NCBI GenBank assembly: GCA_041874755.1
Contig: CP102611.1
Location: 2,356,001 to 2,420,000 of the forward strand
From: Chitinibacter sp. SCUT-21
GTDB taxonomy: Bacteria > Pseudomonadota > Gammaproteobacteria > Burkholderiales > Chitinibacteraceae
Length of the DNA stretch: 64,000 nt
Direction: 5' to 3'
Shown one piece after another: positions 34,955 through 46,204 of the stretch (positions are counted from its first letter, which is position 1; each line of letters begins with the position of its first letter). Position numbers and translations under genes: made by a program. Below the pieces are notes generated by a model. It did no database searches, was not told the origin of the DNA, and saw nothing but the letters and a program-made list of their open reading frames with translations.

Positions 34955-35392
34955 ATGTTTAGTGGTGTGTCTTCCTTAAATCTGGACAGCAAAGGGCGAT
35001 TGGCGATTCCAGCCAAGCATCGCGATACTTTGCTCGCCCAGTCAGAAGGCAAGCTCATCATTACCGCTGACCCTGCAGGTTGTTTATTGGTGTATCCAGA
35101 GCCCGCGTGGATTCCGATTCGCGATCAATTGAATCAATTGACCGGTACAAAGGCGGGTATCCGCCGTTTTATCGTGGGTCAGGCTGAAGAGGTCGAGATG
35201 GATGCGTCGGGTCGGGTGTTGATCCCGCCACGTTTGCGCCAAGTGGCCAAATTGGACAAAGAAGTGGCCCTTGTGGGGATGGGCAATAAGTTCGAGCTGT
35301 GGGATGACGCGAAATGGATCGCGACTACCGAAGCCATCATGGCGATGGATGCACAAGAACTTGAAAATAATATGGAAGGAATTTTGTTGTGA
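34955..35392 (+). CDS. mraZ: MraZ, dcw-cluster transcriptional repressor
   Basis: The 145-residue protein has two tandem AbrB/SpoVT-type half-domains: [18 protein letters not shown] at 6-23 and [15 protein letters not shown] at about 79-93. MraZ forms ring oligomers that bind TGGGN repeats; three such repeats lie 100 nt upstream. It opens the dcw cluster and overlaps rsmH by 4 nt. AGGTGG precedes the ATG. Confidence 0.97.
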   Translation: MFSGVSSLNLDSKGRLAIPAKHRDTLLAQSEGKLIITADPAGCLLVYPEPAWIPIRDQLNQLTGTKAGIRRFIVGQAEEVEMDASGRVLIPPRLRQVAKLDKEVALVGMGNKFELWDDAKWIATTEAIMAMDAQELENNMEGILL

Positions 35393-36333
35393 GCGATACG
35401 CAAAACTTCGTGCATCGCACGGTATTGCTCGATGAGGCGGTGGACGCGCTCGCGATCCAGCCCGATGGTGTGTATGTCGATTGTACTTTCGGTCGCGGCG
35501 GTCATTCGCGGCTGATTCTGTCTAAGCTCGGCCCCAATGGCCGCTTGATTTCATTTGATAAAGACCCATATGCGATTGCTGAGGCTGCGACGATTGGCGA
35601 TTCGCGCTTTACGATTGTGCACGAAGGTTTTGTCACGCTAGCTGATTCGCTGGCCAAACTTGGTGTGACACAAATTGATGGCTTGCTGATGGATTTGGGC
35701 GTTTCCTCACCACAGCTTGACGATGGTTCTCGGGGGTTTAGCTTCCGGTTTGATGCTCCGCTTGATATGCGCATGGATACCACGCGGGGTATTACTGCTG
35801 CCGAATGGTTAAATTCGGCTGATGAAAAAGAAATTGCAGAGGTGGTAAAAGATTATGGCGAAGAACGGTTTGCTCGGCAGGTTGCAGCAGCGATTGTTAC
35901 GCGTAGGGCAGTCAAACCTTTTACTACAACAGGCGAACTTGCCGCGGTCGTGGCAACGGCAGTCCGCACCCGTGAGCCGGGCCAGGACCCGGCGACGCGT
36001 ACCTTCCAAGCTGTACGGATTTACGTCAATCGCGAGCTTGAGGAGTTATCGCTAACGTTGCCACAGGCGCTGTCTTTATTAAAACCCGGCGGTCGCTTGT
36101 CGGTGATTGCATTTCACTCGCTGGAAGACCGTATTGTTAAGCGCTTTATGCAGGATAAATCGACGGGTGATCGCCTGCCGTCGCGCTTGCCGGTGATGGC
36201 AAGCGAAATTGCGCAAGCGCCGTTAAAAATCGTTTGCAAACCAATTCGCGCCAGCGAGCAAGAGGTGAAATCGAATCCTCGTGCACGTAGCGCGATTTTG
36301 CGCGTTGCTGAACGTACCGAGGGCCCTTTGTGA
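35389..36333 (+). CDS. rsmH: 16S rRNA m4C1402 methyltransferase RsmH
   Basis: The 314-residue protein (formerly MraW) has the SAM motif [11 protein letters not shown], the [11 protein letters not shown] motif, the [13 protein letters not shown] stretch and the C-terminal [15 protein letters not shown]. It methylates C1402 of 16S rRNA. The GTG start overlaps the mraZ stop, so translation is coupled. Confidence 0.97.
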   Translation: MSDTQNFVHRTVLLDEAVDALAIQPDGVYVDCTFGRGGHSRLILSKLGPNGRLISFDKDPYAIAEAATIGDSRFTIVHEGFVTLADSLAKLGVTQIDGLLMDLGVSSPQLDDGSRGFSFRFDAPLDMRMDTTRGITAAEWLNSADEKEIAEVVKDYGEERFARQVAAAIVTRRAVKPFTTTGELAAVVATAVRTREPGQDPATRTFQAVRIYVNRELEELSLTLPQALSLLKPGGRLSVIAFHSLEDRIVKRFMQDKSTGDRLPSRLPVMASEIAQAPLKIVCKPIRASEQEVKSNPRARSAILRVAERTEGPL

Positions 36334-36632
36334 CTCGGCTCAATCTCTTTTTGCTGTTGATTGTGATTGTGTGCGCAATGGGCGTGGTGACGAGCCAGCA
36401 CAAAGCGCGCAAATTATTTATCGAATTGCAAAAGCAAGATGCACTAACTCGTAAACTCAATGTCGAGTGGGGTCAGTTGCAACTAGAGCAAAGTACTTGG
36501 GCGATGCATTCGCGTGTCGAGGCTGAGGCGAGCCAAAAAATGGGTATGGTGGTGGCGCCTGCTAACCGCACCCAAGTGATTCTTGAGCATGGCCAGCAGG
36601 TCAGCAAACCTGTGGTGACCGATCTGCCATGA
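36330..36632 (+). CDS. ftsL: Cell-division protein FtsL
   Basis: The 100-residue bitopic protein has a short N-terminus, one membrane helix ([17 protein letters not shown], about 5-21) and a periplasmic leucine-zipper-like coiled coil. FtsL joins FtsB and FtsQ to control FtsWI. It starts with GTG overlapping the rsmH stop by 4 nt and overlaps ftsI in the same way. Confidence 0.93.
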   Translation: MTRLNLFLLLIVIVCAMGVVTSQHKARKLFIELQKQDALTRKLNVEWGQLQLEQSTWAMHSRVEAEASQKMGMVVAPANRTQVILEHGQQVSKPVVTDLP

Positions 36633-38497
36633 TGCGCCAAACCCGAACTCAAGCTCGAACGGTTTCCACTGGGCGCCGTCAAGATAAATACGCAGTTAAG
36701 CCTAAGCTAGAACGTTGGCGCGTTTGGTTTGTCCTGTCGTGCCTGTTGGGTTTGTTCGCCGCCTTATTGGGTCGTAGTTTGTATCTGCAAGCGTGGAACG
36801 AAGGCTTTTTGCAAGATCAAGGTGACGCACGTTATCGCCGCACGCTCAAGCTGGAACCGAATCGCGGCATGATTACCGATCGCAACGGCGAGCCTTTGGC
36901 GATTTCGACGCCTGTTCAATCCATTTGGCTAAGCCCGCGCAGTATGCAAGTACTGCCTGCTGGACAAAGCCGTCCGCGGGATTGGAAGCAGGGTGACGAA
37001 GATGAGTTAGTACCAATTTCCGTCGATGAGGTGAAGAAGGTTGCCTCATTGTTGGCGCTTACTCCTGAAGAAGTTTTGGCCAAATTAAATAACACTCGAA
37101 AAAACAAGCAAGGTCAGGAAGTAAAACCTGATTTTGTCTGGTTGAAACGTCACATCTCCCCCGCTGATGCTAAGCGGGTTTTGGCCTTGAATGTGCCCGG
37201 AATTTATTCCCAAACAGAATATCGCCGTTACTACCCAGCGGGTGAGGTAATGGCGCATGTGGTGGGCTTTACCAATCTCGATAGCAAAGGTCAGGAAGGT
37301 TTTGAGTTGACCAAAAACGCGATGCTGGCGGGTAAGCCAGGATCGCGTACCGTGATTCGCGATCGCCGTGGTTATATTGTTGAAGACGTTTCAACGATTG
37401 TGCCGCCGCAAGAAGGCCAAACACTGCAATTGTCGATAGATCGCCGGATTCAGTACTTAGCCTATCGTGAGCTCAAAAACGCGGTTGATAGCAGTCAAGC
37501 TGTCGGCGGCGCGATTGTGGTGTTGGATGCTCGCACCGGGGAAGTGTTGGCAATGGCCAATGCGCCGTCTTACAACCCCAATAGCCGTGCCAAGATTGAC
37601 CCCGCACACAAGCGCAATCGCGCGCTCACTGATTTATATGAGCCCGGCTCAACAATGAAAGCGCTCACGGTCGCAATGGCACTCAATGCCGGCAAAGTGA
37701 AGCCCACCACAGTGATCCAAACGGGAGGCGGCACGATGAGCATTGGTCCAGCCACGATTCGGGATGATCACCCCGTTGGTGCCGCGACTGTTGAACACAT
37801 TATGCAAAAGTCGTCTAACGTTGGCGCGGTGAAAATGGCGCTGATGATGGAGCGGGAAGAAATGTCGAATTTCTTTCATGACGTCGGCTTTGGCGAAAAG
37901 CTCAATACCGGCTTCCCTGGTGAGTCTCCGGGTCGGGTACGGCCTTGGAAAACTTGGCGTCCGATCGAGCAAGCAACCATGTCCTACGGCTACGGTGTTT
38001 CCGTGTCGGTGATGCAAATGGCGCGCGCTTATCAGATTTTTGCCGGTAACGGCGAAGTCCATCCAGTGACCTTTACCAAATTGGTTGCTCCTGCGCCGGG
38101 CAAACAAGTGATTTCTGCCGAGACTGCAGCACAAGTACGCAAAATGCTCGAAATGGTGACCCAACCCGGCGGTACCGCCACGCGCGCGCAAGTGGTTGGC
38201 TATCGGGTTGGCGGCAAAACGGGAACGGCCAAGAAATTAGTCAATGGCGTGTATTCCGATACCGCGCGGGTTGGTTCTTTTGTTGGCTTGGCGCCGATAT
38301 CTAATCCACGCCTGATTGTGGCGGTGATGATTGATGAGCCATCGTTTGCGATGCGCTATGGCGGCTTAGTGGCTGCGCCGGTGTTTAGTAATGTCGTAGC
38401 GGGAAGTTTGCGTTTATTAGGTGTACCACCTGATGCGCCAACAACGAATATTTTGCTCCCCGGCAATGGGGTCGAAGACGTGAAGGAAGACGCATGA
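36629..38497 (+). CDS. ftsI: Septal peptidoglycan transpeptidase FtsI (PBP3)
   Basis: The 622-residue class B penicillin-binding protein has an N-terminal membrane helix (about 31-52), a pedestal domain, and the transpeptidase with S341-T-M-K344, SSN at 395-397 and KTG at 530-532. It crosslinks septal peptidoglycan with FtsW. It is a little longer than the Escherichia coli enzyme (588 residues) because of a linker at about 105-165. The ATG overlaps the ftsL stop. Confidence 0.97.
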   Translation: MMRQTRTQARTVSTGRRQDKYAVKPKLERWRVWFVLSCLLGLFAALLGRSLYLQAWNEGFLQDQGDARYRRTLKLEPNRGMITDRNGEPLAISTPVQSIWLSPRSMQVLPAGQSRPRDWKQGDEDELVPISVDEVKKVASLLALTPEEVLAKLNNTRKNKQGQEVKPDFVWLKRHISPADAKRVLALNVPGIYSQTEYRRYYPAGEVMAHVVGFTNLDSKGQEGFELTKNAMLAGKPGSRTVIRDRRGYIVEDVSTIVPPQEGQTLQLSIDRRIQYLAYRELKNAVDSSQAVGGAIVVLDARTGEVLAMANAPSYNPNSRAKIDPAHKRNRALTDLYEPGSTMKALTVAMALNAGKVKPTTVIQTGGGTMSIGPATIRDDHPVGAATVEHIMQKSSNVGAVKMALMMEREEMSNFFHDVGFGEKLNTGFPGESPGRVRPWKTWRPIEQATMSYGYGVSVSVMQMARAYQIFAGNGEVHPVTFTKLVAPAPGKQVISAETAAQVRKMLEMVTQPGGTATRAQVVGYRVGGKTGTAKKLVNGVYSDTARVGSFVGLAPISNPRLIVAVMIDEPSFAMRYGGLVAAPVFSNVVAGSLRLLGVPPDAPTTNILLPGNGVEDVKEDA

Positions 38498-39981
38498 AGC
38501 CAATGAGCTGGGCCTTACCTCAGATTGATTTTGCCGTGATCAAAGCCTTGGTAGGTGATCGTCGCCTGGTGGTTGATAGTCGTAAAGTTAGCACTGGCGA
38601 TGTGTTTTTGGCCTATCAAGGCGAATACGTTGATGGCCGACAGTTTATTGCTGATGCCATTCGCAATGGTGCCGCCGCCGTGATTTGGGACGCTGAAGAC
38701 TTTGCATGGCATGCTGAGCATCAAGTGCCCAATATTGCCGTAGCGCAATTGCGTAACCAAGTGGGTATATTGGTGTCAGTTTTAATGGGTAATGATGTCA
38801 GAGCATTACCCGTGGTGGGTATTACGGGTACCAATGGTAAAACTTCCATTGCCAATTGGCTGGCGCAAGCATTTAATGCGCTCGGCGGCAAAGCTGGCGT
38901 ATTGGGTACTTTAGGCAATGGATTTGTTGGCGAGCTCAGTAGCTCGACGCATACCACGCTCGATCCAGTTAGCTTGCAACATTGGATTGCCAAATTTAAT
39001 GCCGAGGGCGCCACCCAAGTGGCGATGGAAGTTTCATCGCACGGTCTGGTTCAGGCGCGTGCGCATGGCGTGCAATTTCACACCGCCGTGTTTACCAACT
39101 TAACGCGCGATCATTTGGATTATCACGGCACGATGCAAGAATACGGCGCAGCCAAAGCCAAGTTATTTGAGTGGGAGGGGCTGCAAGCGGCGGTGATTAA
39201 TGCGGATGATCCATTTGGCCGCGAATTAATCGGCTTTACCACGGCCAAAACCATCTGGTCGTATGGTTTTGAGCAAGGCGATTTGCGCTGCACGGCGCTG
39301 GAATCATCGCTGAAAGGTTTGGCCTTGACGGTTGAAACGCCACAGGGAACAACGCGCATTGAATCGGCGTTATTGGGGCGCTTTAACGCCAGTAATTTGC
39401 TGGCTTGCCTTGGCGTGTTATTGGCGCAAGGCGTGTCATTGGCCGACGCAAGCAAAGCCCTAGAGCAAATTCGCCCTGCTGCTGGTCGGATGCAGTGTTT
39501 GGGTGGTGGTGATAAGCCGATGGTGGTGATTGATTACGCCCATACGCCAGATGCCCTAGAAAAGGTGCTGATGACTTTGCGTGAAGCGATGCCGCAAGGT
39601 TCGCGTTTGTATTGCGTCTTTGGCTGCGGTGGTGATCGCGATACGGGGAAGCGCCCATTAATGGGTGAAATTGCCTGCCGTTTGGCCGACTCTGTGGTCA
39701 TTACCAGCGACAACCCCCGCACTGAATCACCCAAAACCATTATTCAAGACATTGTCGCTGGCGTTTCGGGCGTGCCTGGCACGGGTAACGCCAATTATGC
39801 CATTGAGTCCGATCGTGCTCTGGCAATCATTGATGCTATCGAGATGGCTCATGTGAATGATGTGGTGCTGATCGCTGGTAAAGGTCACGAAAATTATCAA
39901 GAAATCAATGGCGAGCGTCATCACTTTGATGATGTCGAGCACGCAAGTGCGGCGCTCGCTAGAAAAGCAACAAGGAAATAG
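38494..39981 (+). CDS. murE: UDP-MurNAc-tripeptide synthetase MurE
   Basis: The 495-residue ligase has the ATP loop GITGTNGKTS and the DNPR motif (SDNPRTESP) that marks meso-diaminopimelate-adding enzymes rather than lysine-adding ones. It adds the third residue of the stem peptide in the cytoplasm. ATGA overlap with ftsI. Confidence 0.97.
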   Translation: MKPMSWALPQIDFAVIKALVGDRRLVVDSRKVSTGDVFLAYQGEYVDGRQFIADAIRNGAAAVIWDAEDFAWHAEHQVPNIAVAQLRNQVGILVSVLMGNDVRALPVVGITGTNGKTSIANWLAQAFNALGGKAGVLGTLGNGFVGELSSSTHTTLDPVSLQHWIAKFNAEGATQVAMEVSSHGLVQARAHGVQFHTAVFTNLTRDHLDYHGTMQEYGAAKAKLFEWEGLQAAVINADDPFGRELIGFTTAKTIWSYGFEQGDLRCTALESSLKGLALTVETPQGTTRIESALLGRFNASNLLACLGVLLAQGVSLADASKALEQIRPAAGRMQCLGGGDKPMVVIDYAHTPDALEKVLMTLREAMPQGSRLYCVFGCGGDRDTGKRPLMGEIACRLADSVVITSDNPRTESPKTIIQDIVAGVSGVPGTGNANYAIESDRALAIIDAIEMAHVNDVVLIAGKGHENYQEINGERHHFDDVEHASAALARKATRK

Positions 39982-39987
39982 GCGTTA

Positions 39988-41385
39988 ATGATGTTGAATT
40001 TGCGGGAAGCCGCCACGGCGCTCAAAGGCAAATTAGTTGCTAGCGATAGCCAACTGGAGTTTGCGCGTGTCACGACCGACAGCCGTGATATTCGCCCCGG
40101 TGATTTATTTGTCGCGCTCAAAGGCGAGCGTTTCGACGCGCATGATTTTGTCGCTGCGGCATTAGATCAAGGCGCGGTTGCGGCCTTGGTGCAAGAGCCG
40201 GGTGAGGGCAATCGCATTATTGTCAAAGACACCCTTGCCGCCTTGGGTGAGCTGGCTAAATACTGGCGCGCTAAGCACGCGCATATTCCATTGATTGGCG
40301 TTACGGGCAGTAATGGTAAAACCAGCGTTAAAGAAATGCTAGCTTCAATCTTCACCGTTGCAGCGGGCGGCGAGCACTTGGTGCACGCCACGAAAGGCAA
40401 TTTAAACAACCACATTGGTTTGCCGCTGACAGTGTTGGGCATTCATGCCGAGCACCGTTTTGTGGTGGCTGAAATGGGGATGAACCATTTTGGCGAAATC
40501 GATTATTTAACGCATATCGCTCAACCTGATGTGGCCTTGGTCAATAACGCCGGCGCGGCGCACTTAGAAGCCTTGGGCTCGGTCGAAGGCGTTGCAAAAG
40601 CTAAAGGCGAGATTTTTGCCGGTTTGGTGGCCAATGGCACGGCGATTATCAACGCCGATGACCAATATGCGCCGCTGTGGAAGTCGTTGGCCGCCAAAAA
40701 CACCATCGTGACTTTTGGTTTTAACGGCGAAGTATCGGCAAGCAACGTCGAATTGCTGCCAACAGGCAGCCAATTTGCGTTGACCACGCCACAAGGCTCG
40801 GCCGACGTGCGTTTGGCGGTGCCGGGCGAACACAATGTACGGAATGCTTTGGCCGCCGCTGCTGCTGCGCTGGCCGTTGGTGTTTCGCTGCCGCAAGTGG
40901 CGCAAGGCTTGTGCCAGTGGGGCGGGGTAAAAGGGCGTTTGCAAGCTAAAACCGCAGCCAATGGCGCGGCGATTTTGGACGACACTTACAACGCCAATCC
41001 TGATTCGATGAAAGCAGCAGTGAATGTTTTAGCCGCGATTGGTCAGCGTGGCGTACCGACCATCTTGGTGCTCGGTGATATGGGCGAAGTTGGTGATGAA
41101 GCGATTCAGTGTCACCAAGCGATTGGTGGGTATGCGCGTGAGCAAGGCATTCAGCATTTTGTAGCGGTTGGTACTCATATGCAGTATGCCGTGGATGCAT
41201 TTAACGCCGCTGGCGGCCAAGCCGCAGTGCATTGCGCCGATCACGCTGCAGCGATTGCCGCGGTAACTGCGATTGCGACGCCGAATAGCCAAATTTTGGT
41301 GAAAGGCTCGCGCTTTATGCGGATGGAAAAAGTCGTTGATGGTTTAGTGAATTTATCAGAACAAGGAGCACAGCCATGCTGCTGA
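39988..41385 (+). CDS. murF: UDP-MurNAc-pentapeptide synthetase MurF
   Basis: The 465-residue Mur ligase has the ATP loop [14 protein letters not shown] and the family N-terminus [12 protein letters not shown]. It adds D-Ala-D-Ala. Two adjacent ATG codons could start it. It follows murE by 6 nt and overlaps mraY by 10 nt. Confidence 0.97.
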   Translation: MMLNLREAATALKGKLVASDSQLEFARVTTDSRDIRPGDLFVALKGERFDAHDFVAAALDQGAVAALVQEPGEGNRIIVKDTLAALGELAKYWRAKHAHIPLIGVTGSNGKTSVKEMLASIFTVAAGGEHLVHATKGNLNNHIGLPLTVLGIHAEHRFVVAEMGMNHFGEIDYLTHIAQPDVALVNNAGAAHLEALGSVEGVAKAKGEIFAGLVANGTAIINADDQYAPLWKSLAAKNTIVTFGFNGEVSASNVELLPTGSQFALTTPQGSADVRLAVPGEHNVRNALAAAAAALAVGVSLPQVAQGLCQWGGVKGRLQAKTAANGAAILDDTYNANPDSMKAAVNVLAAIGQRGVPTILVLGDMGEVGDEAIQCHQAIGGYAREQGIQHFVAVGTHMQYAVDAFNAAGGQAAVHCADHAAAIAAVTAIATPNSQILVKGSRFMRMEKVVDGLVNLSEQGAQPCC

Positions 41386-42461
41386 TGTTAACGCAATGGT
41401 TGGGCGAGTCGATTCGCGCCTTCAACGTATTTAATTATCTAACACTGCGCGCGGTATTGGCGACGATTACCGCGCTGACGATTTCATGGGTGTTAGGCCC
41501 GTATGTAATCCGCAAACTGGCCGAGTTAAAAGTGGGTCAAGCGGTGCGTGACGACGGCCCGCAAACTCACTTGGTGAAAGCCGGTACGCCAACGATGGGC
41601 GGCACGCTGATTCTGCTGTCGATTGGCTTAACGACGCTGCTGTGGGGCGATTTGGGTAATAAATACGTGTGGTTGGTGCTGATCGTGACCTTGGCAACCG
41701 GTGTGATTGGCTTTGTCGATGACTACAAAAAAGTTGCGCTGAGAAACCCGAAAGGGCTCTCGGCCAAAGCCAAGATGGTATGGCAATCGGCGATTGCGAT
41801 TGGTGCGGGGATGTTCTTGGTGAACTACGGCGCTGATGCGGCTAATACCGGCTTCATTATTCCGTTTTACAAAGAAATCCTGTATCCATTTGGCGCGATC
41901 GGTTTTTGCGTGTTGACCTATTTCGTCATCGTTGGCACCAGCAATGCAGTGAACCTGACCGATGGTTTGGATGGTTTGGCGATTATGCCGGTGGTGCTGG
42001 TCGCGGGCGCATTCTGCATTTTTGCCTATGTGGCAGGTAACGTGAAATTTGCCACCTACCTTGGCGTGCCACATGTGGCAGGTGCGGGTGAATTGATCGT
42101 GTTCTGCGCGGCAATGGTCGGCGCAGGCTTGGGCTTTTTGTGGTTTAACGCTTATCCAGCCGAAGTATTTATGGGCGACGTCGGTGCCTTAGCACTCGGT
42201 GCTGGTTTAGGTGCGGTGGCAGTGATTGTGCGCCAAGAAATCGTGCTGCTGATTATGGGCGGTGTGTTTGTCGTAGAAGCACTGTCGGTGATGATTCAGG
42301 TCGCTAGCTTCAAAATGACCGGCAAGCGTGTATTTAGAATGGCGCCGCTGCACCACCATTACGAACTGAAAGGTTGGAAGGAAACGCAAGTGGTCGTGCG
42401 TTTCTGGATTATTACTATGCTCTTGGTGTTGGTCGGCTTGGCCACACTGAAATTACGCTAA
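41376..42461 (+). CDS. mraY: Phospho-MurNAc-pentapeptide transferase MraY
   Basis: The 361-residue protein has about ten membrane helices and the catalytic motifs [21 protein letters not shown] and the HHHYE loop. It transfers phospho-MurNAc-pentapeptide to undecaprenyl phosphate to make lipid I. The start overlaps murF by 10 nt. Confidence 0.97.
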   Translation: MLLMLTQWLGESIRAFNVFNYLTLRAVLATITALTISWVLGPYVIRKLAELKVGQAVRDDGPQTHLVKAGTPTMGGTLILLSIGLTTLLWGDLGNKYVWLVLIVTLATGVIGFVDDYKKVALRNPKGLSAKAKMVWQSAIAIGAGMFLVNYGADAANTGFIIPFYKEILYPFGAIGFCVLTYFVIVGTSNAVNLTDGLDGLAIMPVVLVAGAFCIFAYVAGNVKFATYLGVPHVAGAGELIVFCAAMVGAGLGFLWFNAYPAEVFMGDVGALALGAGLGAVAVIVRQEIVLLIMGGVFVVEALSVMIQVASFKMTGKRVFRMAPLHHHYELKGWKETQVVVRFWIITMLLVLVGLATLKLR

Positions 42462-42475
42462 GTCGGGACACAATC

Positions 42476-43888
42476 GTGGAATTAAACGCAAAACATTGCA
42501 TCGTGGTTGGCTTGGGCGACACCGGTTTGGCAACTGCGCGCTGGTTGGTGGCCAAAGGCGCGCGCGTCACCGTGGCCGATAGCCGCGCAACGCCGCCGAA
42601 TTTGGCTAATTTACAGGCGGATTTGCCGCAGGTTGCTTTGCGCTTGGGCGCATTTAATGTTGACACCTTTGCCGACGCTGATTTGCTAGTAACAAGTCCT
42701 GGCGTGCCATTGGCGACGCCCGAAATTGCCACTGCGATTGCGCATGGCATGCCTGTGGTGGGGGACGTTGAATTACTTGCACAAGCCTTGGTGGGTAAGC
42801 CTGGCAAAGTGATTGCGATTACCGGCTCGAATGGTAAATCGACAGTAACGACGATGGTCGCGCAAATGTGCGAAGCGGCCGGCCTGTCGACCGTGATGGC
42901 GGGCAATATCGGCGTGCCAGTGTTGGCGGCTTTGGCTGAGTGGGAAGCCAAAGGCCAATGGCCAGATATGTGGGTGCTGGAATTATCAAGCTTCCAGCTT
43001 GAGACTACGACATCGCTGACGCCCGCTGCCGCGACGGTATTGAATGTGTCAGAAGACCATCTCGATCGTTACGCGGGTATGAATGAATACGCCGCAACCA
43101 AGGCGAGCATTTTTGCTGGTTTGGGCGTGCAAGTGCTCAACCGTGATGATGGTTATTGTCGGGGTATGGCTCGCCAAGGCCGTGATGTAGTATGGTTTGG
43201 GCAAGATACCCCACGCAATGGCAATGAGTATGGTCTAGTTGAGATCGACGGCGATTTCAGCCTGCGCTGTGGTGATTTTGAATTAATGCGCGCTAGCGAA
43301 TTGCCAGTTGCAGGCTTGCACAACGCCGTGAATGCCTTGGCTGCAATTGCGCTGTGCCGCGCTGCTGGTTTGCCTACCGCACCACTCTTGGCTGCTTTAA
43401 AGGCATTCAAAGGTTTGCCACACCGCGTTGAGTTTGTGGCTGAGATTAATGGCGTGTCGTATTACGATGACTCGAAAGGCACCAATGTCGGCGCTACTGA
43501 AGCCGCGCTCAAAGGTATGACGCGCCCTGTGGTGTTGATTGCTGGCGGCGATGGTAAAGGGCAGGATTTTTCGCCGCTGGTTGAAGCGTGCGAGCGCATT
43601 TGCCGCGCAGTCTTGCTGATCGGCCGAGATGGCCCAGAGCTGGCCAATGTGCTCAATGAAGCTCGTTCAGCTTTCTTACCCGACGATGATGATAACTATC
43701 TGCCCGTAATGCAATTGCCGACGCTGGAAATGGCAGTAACGGTGGCGAGCAATTTTGCCGAACCAGGCGACGTGGTCTTGCTATCACCTGCGTGTGCGAG
43801 CTTGGATATGTTCCGCAATTACCACCACCGCGCCGAAGTGTTTATCGCTGCGGTGACTGGCTTGAAGTCGGGTCTGGAGCAGAACTAA
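42476..43888 (+). CDS. murD: UDP-MurNAc-L-alanine:D-glutamate ligase MurD
   Basis: The 470-residue Mur ligase has a Rossmann-like start ([18 protein letters not shown]) and the ATP loop [11 protein letters not shown]. It adds D-glutamate. The frame is open into mraY, but the GTG at 42476 with GGGA upstream gives the family N-terminus. It shares one base with the ftsW start. Confidence 0.96.
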   Translation: MELNAKHCIVVGLGDTGLATARWLVAKGARVTVADSRATPPNLANLQADLPQVALRLGAFNVDTFADADLLVTSPGVPLATPEIATAIAHGMPVVGDVELLAQALVGKPGKVIAITGSNGKSTVTTMVAQMCEAAGLSTVMAGNIGVPVLAALAEWEAKGQWPDMWVLELSSFQLETTTSLTPAAATVLNVSEDHLDRYAGMNEYAATKASIFAGLGVQVLNRDDGYCRGMARQGRDVVWFGQDTPRNGNEYGLVEIDGDFSLRCGDFELMRASELPVAGLHNAVNALAAIALCRAAGLPTAPLLAALKAFKGLPHRVEFVAEINGVSYYDDSKGTNVGATEAALKGMTRPVVLIAGGDGKGQDFSPLVEACERICRAVLLIGRDGPELANVLNEARSAFLPDDDDNYLPVMQLPTLEMAVTVASNFAEPGDVVLLSPACASLDMFRNYHHRAEVFIAAVTGLKSGLEQN

Positions 43889-45075
43889 TGCGCCAAATTT
43901 TTTACCAAGCCATGCGACGCATGAAGCCTTCGATGAGTAGCTACGATCAGGCGATGTTCTGGTGCGTCACGCTGTTGCTGTCGATTGGTTTGGTAATGGT
44001 GTATTCAGCGTCGATAGCGATGGCGGAAGTCGATAAAGATACCGGTTTTCGCTCGCATTACTTCTTGCAACGCCACGCCGCGTTTCTCGTTGTGGGTATT
44101 AGTGCTGCTTTTGCGACCTTTAATATCTCAACCGAAAAATGGCGGCAATGGGCGCCATCTCTGTTTATTTTCGGTACCTTTTTGCTGATTCTGGTGTTGA
44201 TTCCAGGTATTGGTCGCGAAGTGAACGGGAGTCGTCGCTGGTTAAGTTTGTTTGTGATTAATTTACAACCTTCTGAATTAATGAAATTTTTTGTTGTGCT
44301 ATATGCCGCTGATTACACGGTGCGCAAAGCGCACAGCATGAATACCAATCTGGGGGAGAGCATCAGCAAGGTGCTGTTCCCCATGGCTTTGGTGATGGCG
44401 GTGGTCGGCGCTTTATTGCTGCTAGAACCCGACTTTGGTGCATTTACCGTGATTACGATGATCGCGATGGGCGCCTTATTTTTGGGTGGTTTTAACTGGC
44501 GCGTGTTTTTAGGCCTAATCGTGATTTTGGGCGTGGCTTTTGTCGGCTTGATTGCATCAAGTCCGTATCGTTTGGCGCGCGTCACTGGCTTTTTAGATCC
44601 GTGGCAAGACCCGTACGGCAAGGGTTATCAGCTTAGCCACTCCTTGATTGCCTTTGGCCGTGGTGAATGGCACGGCGTCGGCCTTGGCGCGAGTGTCGAA
44701 AAATTATCGTATTTGCCGGAAGCGCATACCGACTTTTTAATGGCGATTATTGCGGAAGAGTTTGGTTTTCTCGGAATTGCTGTCGTCATTGCATTGTTTA
44801 TGTTTTTTGTGTTCCGCGCTTTTGCGATTGGCGTACAAGCGACGAAACTCGAACGTCATTGGCATGCACTGGTAGCGCAAGGTATTGGTATTTGGATTGG
44901 TTTTCAATCCTTTATCAATATGGGCGTGAATATGGGTTTGATGCCGACAAAAGGGCTGACTTTGCCGCTACTATCGTTCGGTGGTTCGGGCATTGTCGCT
45001 AATATGATTGCGATTGGTTTATTGATGCGAATTGATTATGAAAATCGCCAGATGATCAGGGGGTATCGCCCATGA
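43888..45075 (+). CDS. ftsW: Septal peptidoglycan polymerase FtsW
   Basis: The 395-residue SEDS-family protein has ten membrane helices and the conserved [15 protein letters not shown] segment ([20 protein letters not shown]). It polymerises glycan from lipid II with FtsI. The ATG is in a TAATG overlap with murD; the open frame upstream is not used. Confidence 0.96.
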   Translation: MRQIFYQAMRRMKPSMSSYDQAMFWCVTLLLSIGLVMVYSASIAMAEVDKDTGFRSHYFLQRHAAFLVVGISAAFATFNISTEKWRQWAPSLFIFGTFLLILVLIPGIGREVNGSRRWLSLFVINLQPSELMKFFVVLYAADYTVRKAHSMNTNLGESISKVLFPMALVMAVVGALLLLEPDFGAFTVITMIAMGALFLGGFNWRVFLGLIVILGVAFVGLIASSPYRLARVTGFLDPWQDPYGKGYQLSHSLIAFGRGEWHGVGLGASVEKLSYLPEAHTDFLMAIIAEEFGFLGIAVVIALFMFFVFRAFAIGVQATKLERHWHALVAQGIGIWIGFQSFINMGVNMGLMPTKGLTLPLLSFGGSGIVANMIAIGLLMRIDYENRQMIRGYRP

Positions 45076-46139
45076 GCAAGCGAACTCTCTTGGTGATGGC
45101 GGGTGGCACCGGTGGGCATATTTTCCCCGCCTTAGCGGTTGCCAATGCGATGCGTGATAAGGGTTGGGATATTGTTTGGCTAGGTGCCAAAGGCGCGATG
45201 GAAACACGCGTTGTTCCGCAGCATGGCATTGATTTGGTGACTTTAGATATTACCGGAGTGCGCGGTAAAGGCTTACTGAAAAAACTGTCCCAACCGTGGG
45301 TGCAACTCAAAGCGCTGTGCGGCGCTTTGAATTTGATTTTCCGCCGTCGCCCCGATGTGGCGATTGGTTTTGGTGGTTTTACCGGCTTTCCCGGTGGCTT
45401 GGCGATGCGTTTGTGCTGGTTGCCGCTGGTGATTCATGAGCAAAACTCAGTGGCCGGTTTAACCAATAAAGCCTTATCAAAACTGGCCAATCGCGTGTTG
45501 TTTGCATTCCCAAGTGCCTTTCCTGGTCGCAACGGCTGCGTCGGTAATCCAGTGCGGGATGAGTTGAAGAATGTCGCCGAGCCAGAACAGCGTTTTGCAG
45601 GTCGTACCGGTCCACTCAAATTATTGGTCGTTGGCGGTAGCTTGGGCGCGCAAGTGTTTAACGAGCAAGTGCCGAAAGCTTTGGCGCTGATTGCCCCAGA
45701 GGCTCGCCCACAGGTGATTCATCAAGCGGGTGAAAAGCATATTGAAGCACTGCGTGCCAATTATGCGGCTGCAGGTGTTGAAGCTGAGTGCGTGGCATTT
45801 ATTGGTGATATGGCCAGCGCATACGCAGCGGCCGATTTGGTGTTGTGCCGCGCAGGCGCGCTAACGGTTGCCGAGCTGGCCTGTGTGGGTGTTGCTTCGG
45901 TCTTGGTGCCATTTCCGCATGCGGTGGATGATCACCAAACGGGTAATGCCCAATTTTTAAGTGAAGAACAAGCTGGTATTTTGCTGCCGCAAACCCGAAT
46001 GAGCGCCGAAGTGTTGGCCGATTTATTGCAAAAAACCAGTCGCGATCAATGCCTGCTGATGGCGAAAAACGCCAAACGCTTGGCCAAACCGGATGCAACA
46101 GCGCAAGTTGTTGCTGTAATTGAAGAATTAGCTGGATAG
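45072..46139 (+). CDS. murG: Lipid II synthase MurG
   Basis: The 355-residue GT28 transferase has the N-terminal [12 protein letters not shown] loop, the HEQNSVAGL segment and the C-terminal UDP-GlcNAc-binding [11 protein letters not shown]. It makes lipid II on the cytoplasmic membrane face. ATGA overlap with ftsW. Confidence 0.97.
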   Translation: MSKRTLLVMAGGTGGHIFPALAVANAMRDKGWDIVWLGAKGAMETRVVPQHGIDLVTLDITGVRGKGLLKKLSQPWVQLKALCGALNLIFRRRPDVAIGFGGFTGFPGGLAMRLCWLPLVIHEQNSVAGLTNKALSKLANRVLFAFPSAFPGRNGCVGNPVRDELKNVAEPEQRFAGRTGPLKLLVVGGSLGAQVFNEQVPKALALIAPEARPQVIHQAGEKHIEALRANYAAAGVEAECVAFIGDMASAYAAADLVLCRAGALTVAELACVGVASVLVPFPHAVDDHQTGNAQFLSEEQAGILLPQTRMSAEVLADLLQKTSRDQCLLMAKNAKRLAKPDATAQVVAVIEELAG

Positions 46140-46145
46140 GAGTAT

Positions 46146-46196
46146 AGGGTAATTGCCCGTGGCATATATAATATGTGCTCTCTGGTTTAATACCCT
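46146..46196. repeat. 51-nt GGGTA/ATACCC element, copy 3, with TATAAT
   Basis: AGGGTAA and ATACCCT enclose 51 nt that begin 7 nt after the murG stop and fill the only real gap inside the murG-murC part of the cluster. A consensus TATAAT lies at 46167-46172 with a poor -35, so the element may double as an internal promoter for murC. Confidence 0.6.
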
Positions 46197-46204
46197 TGGC
46201 AAAT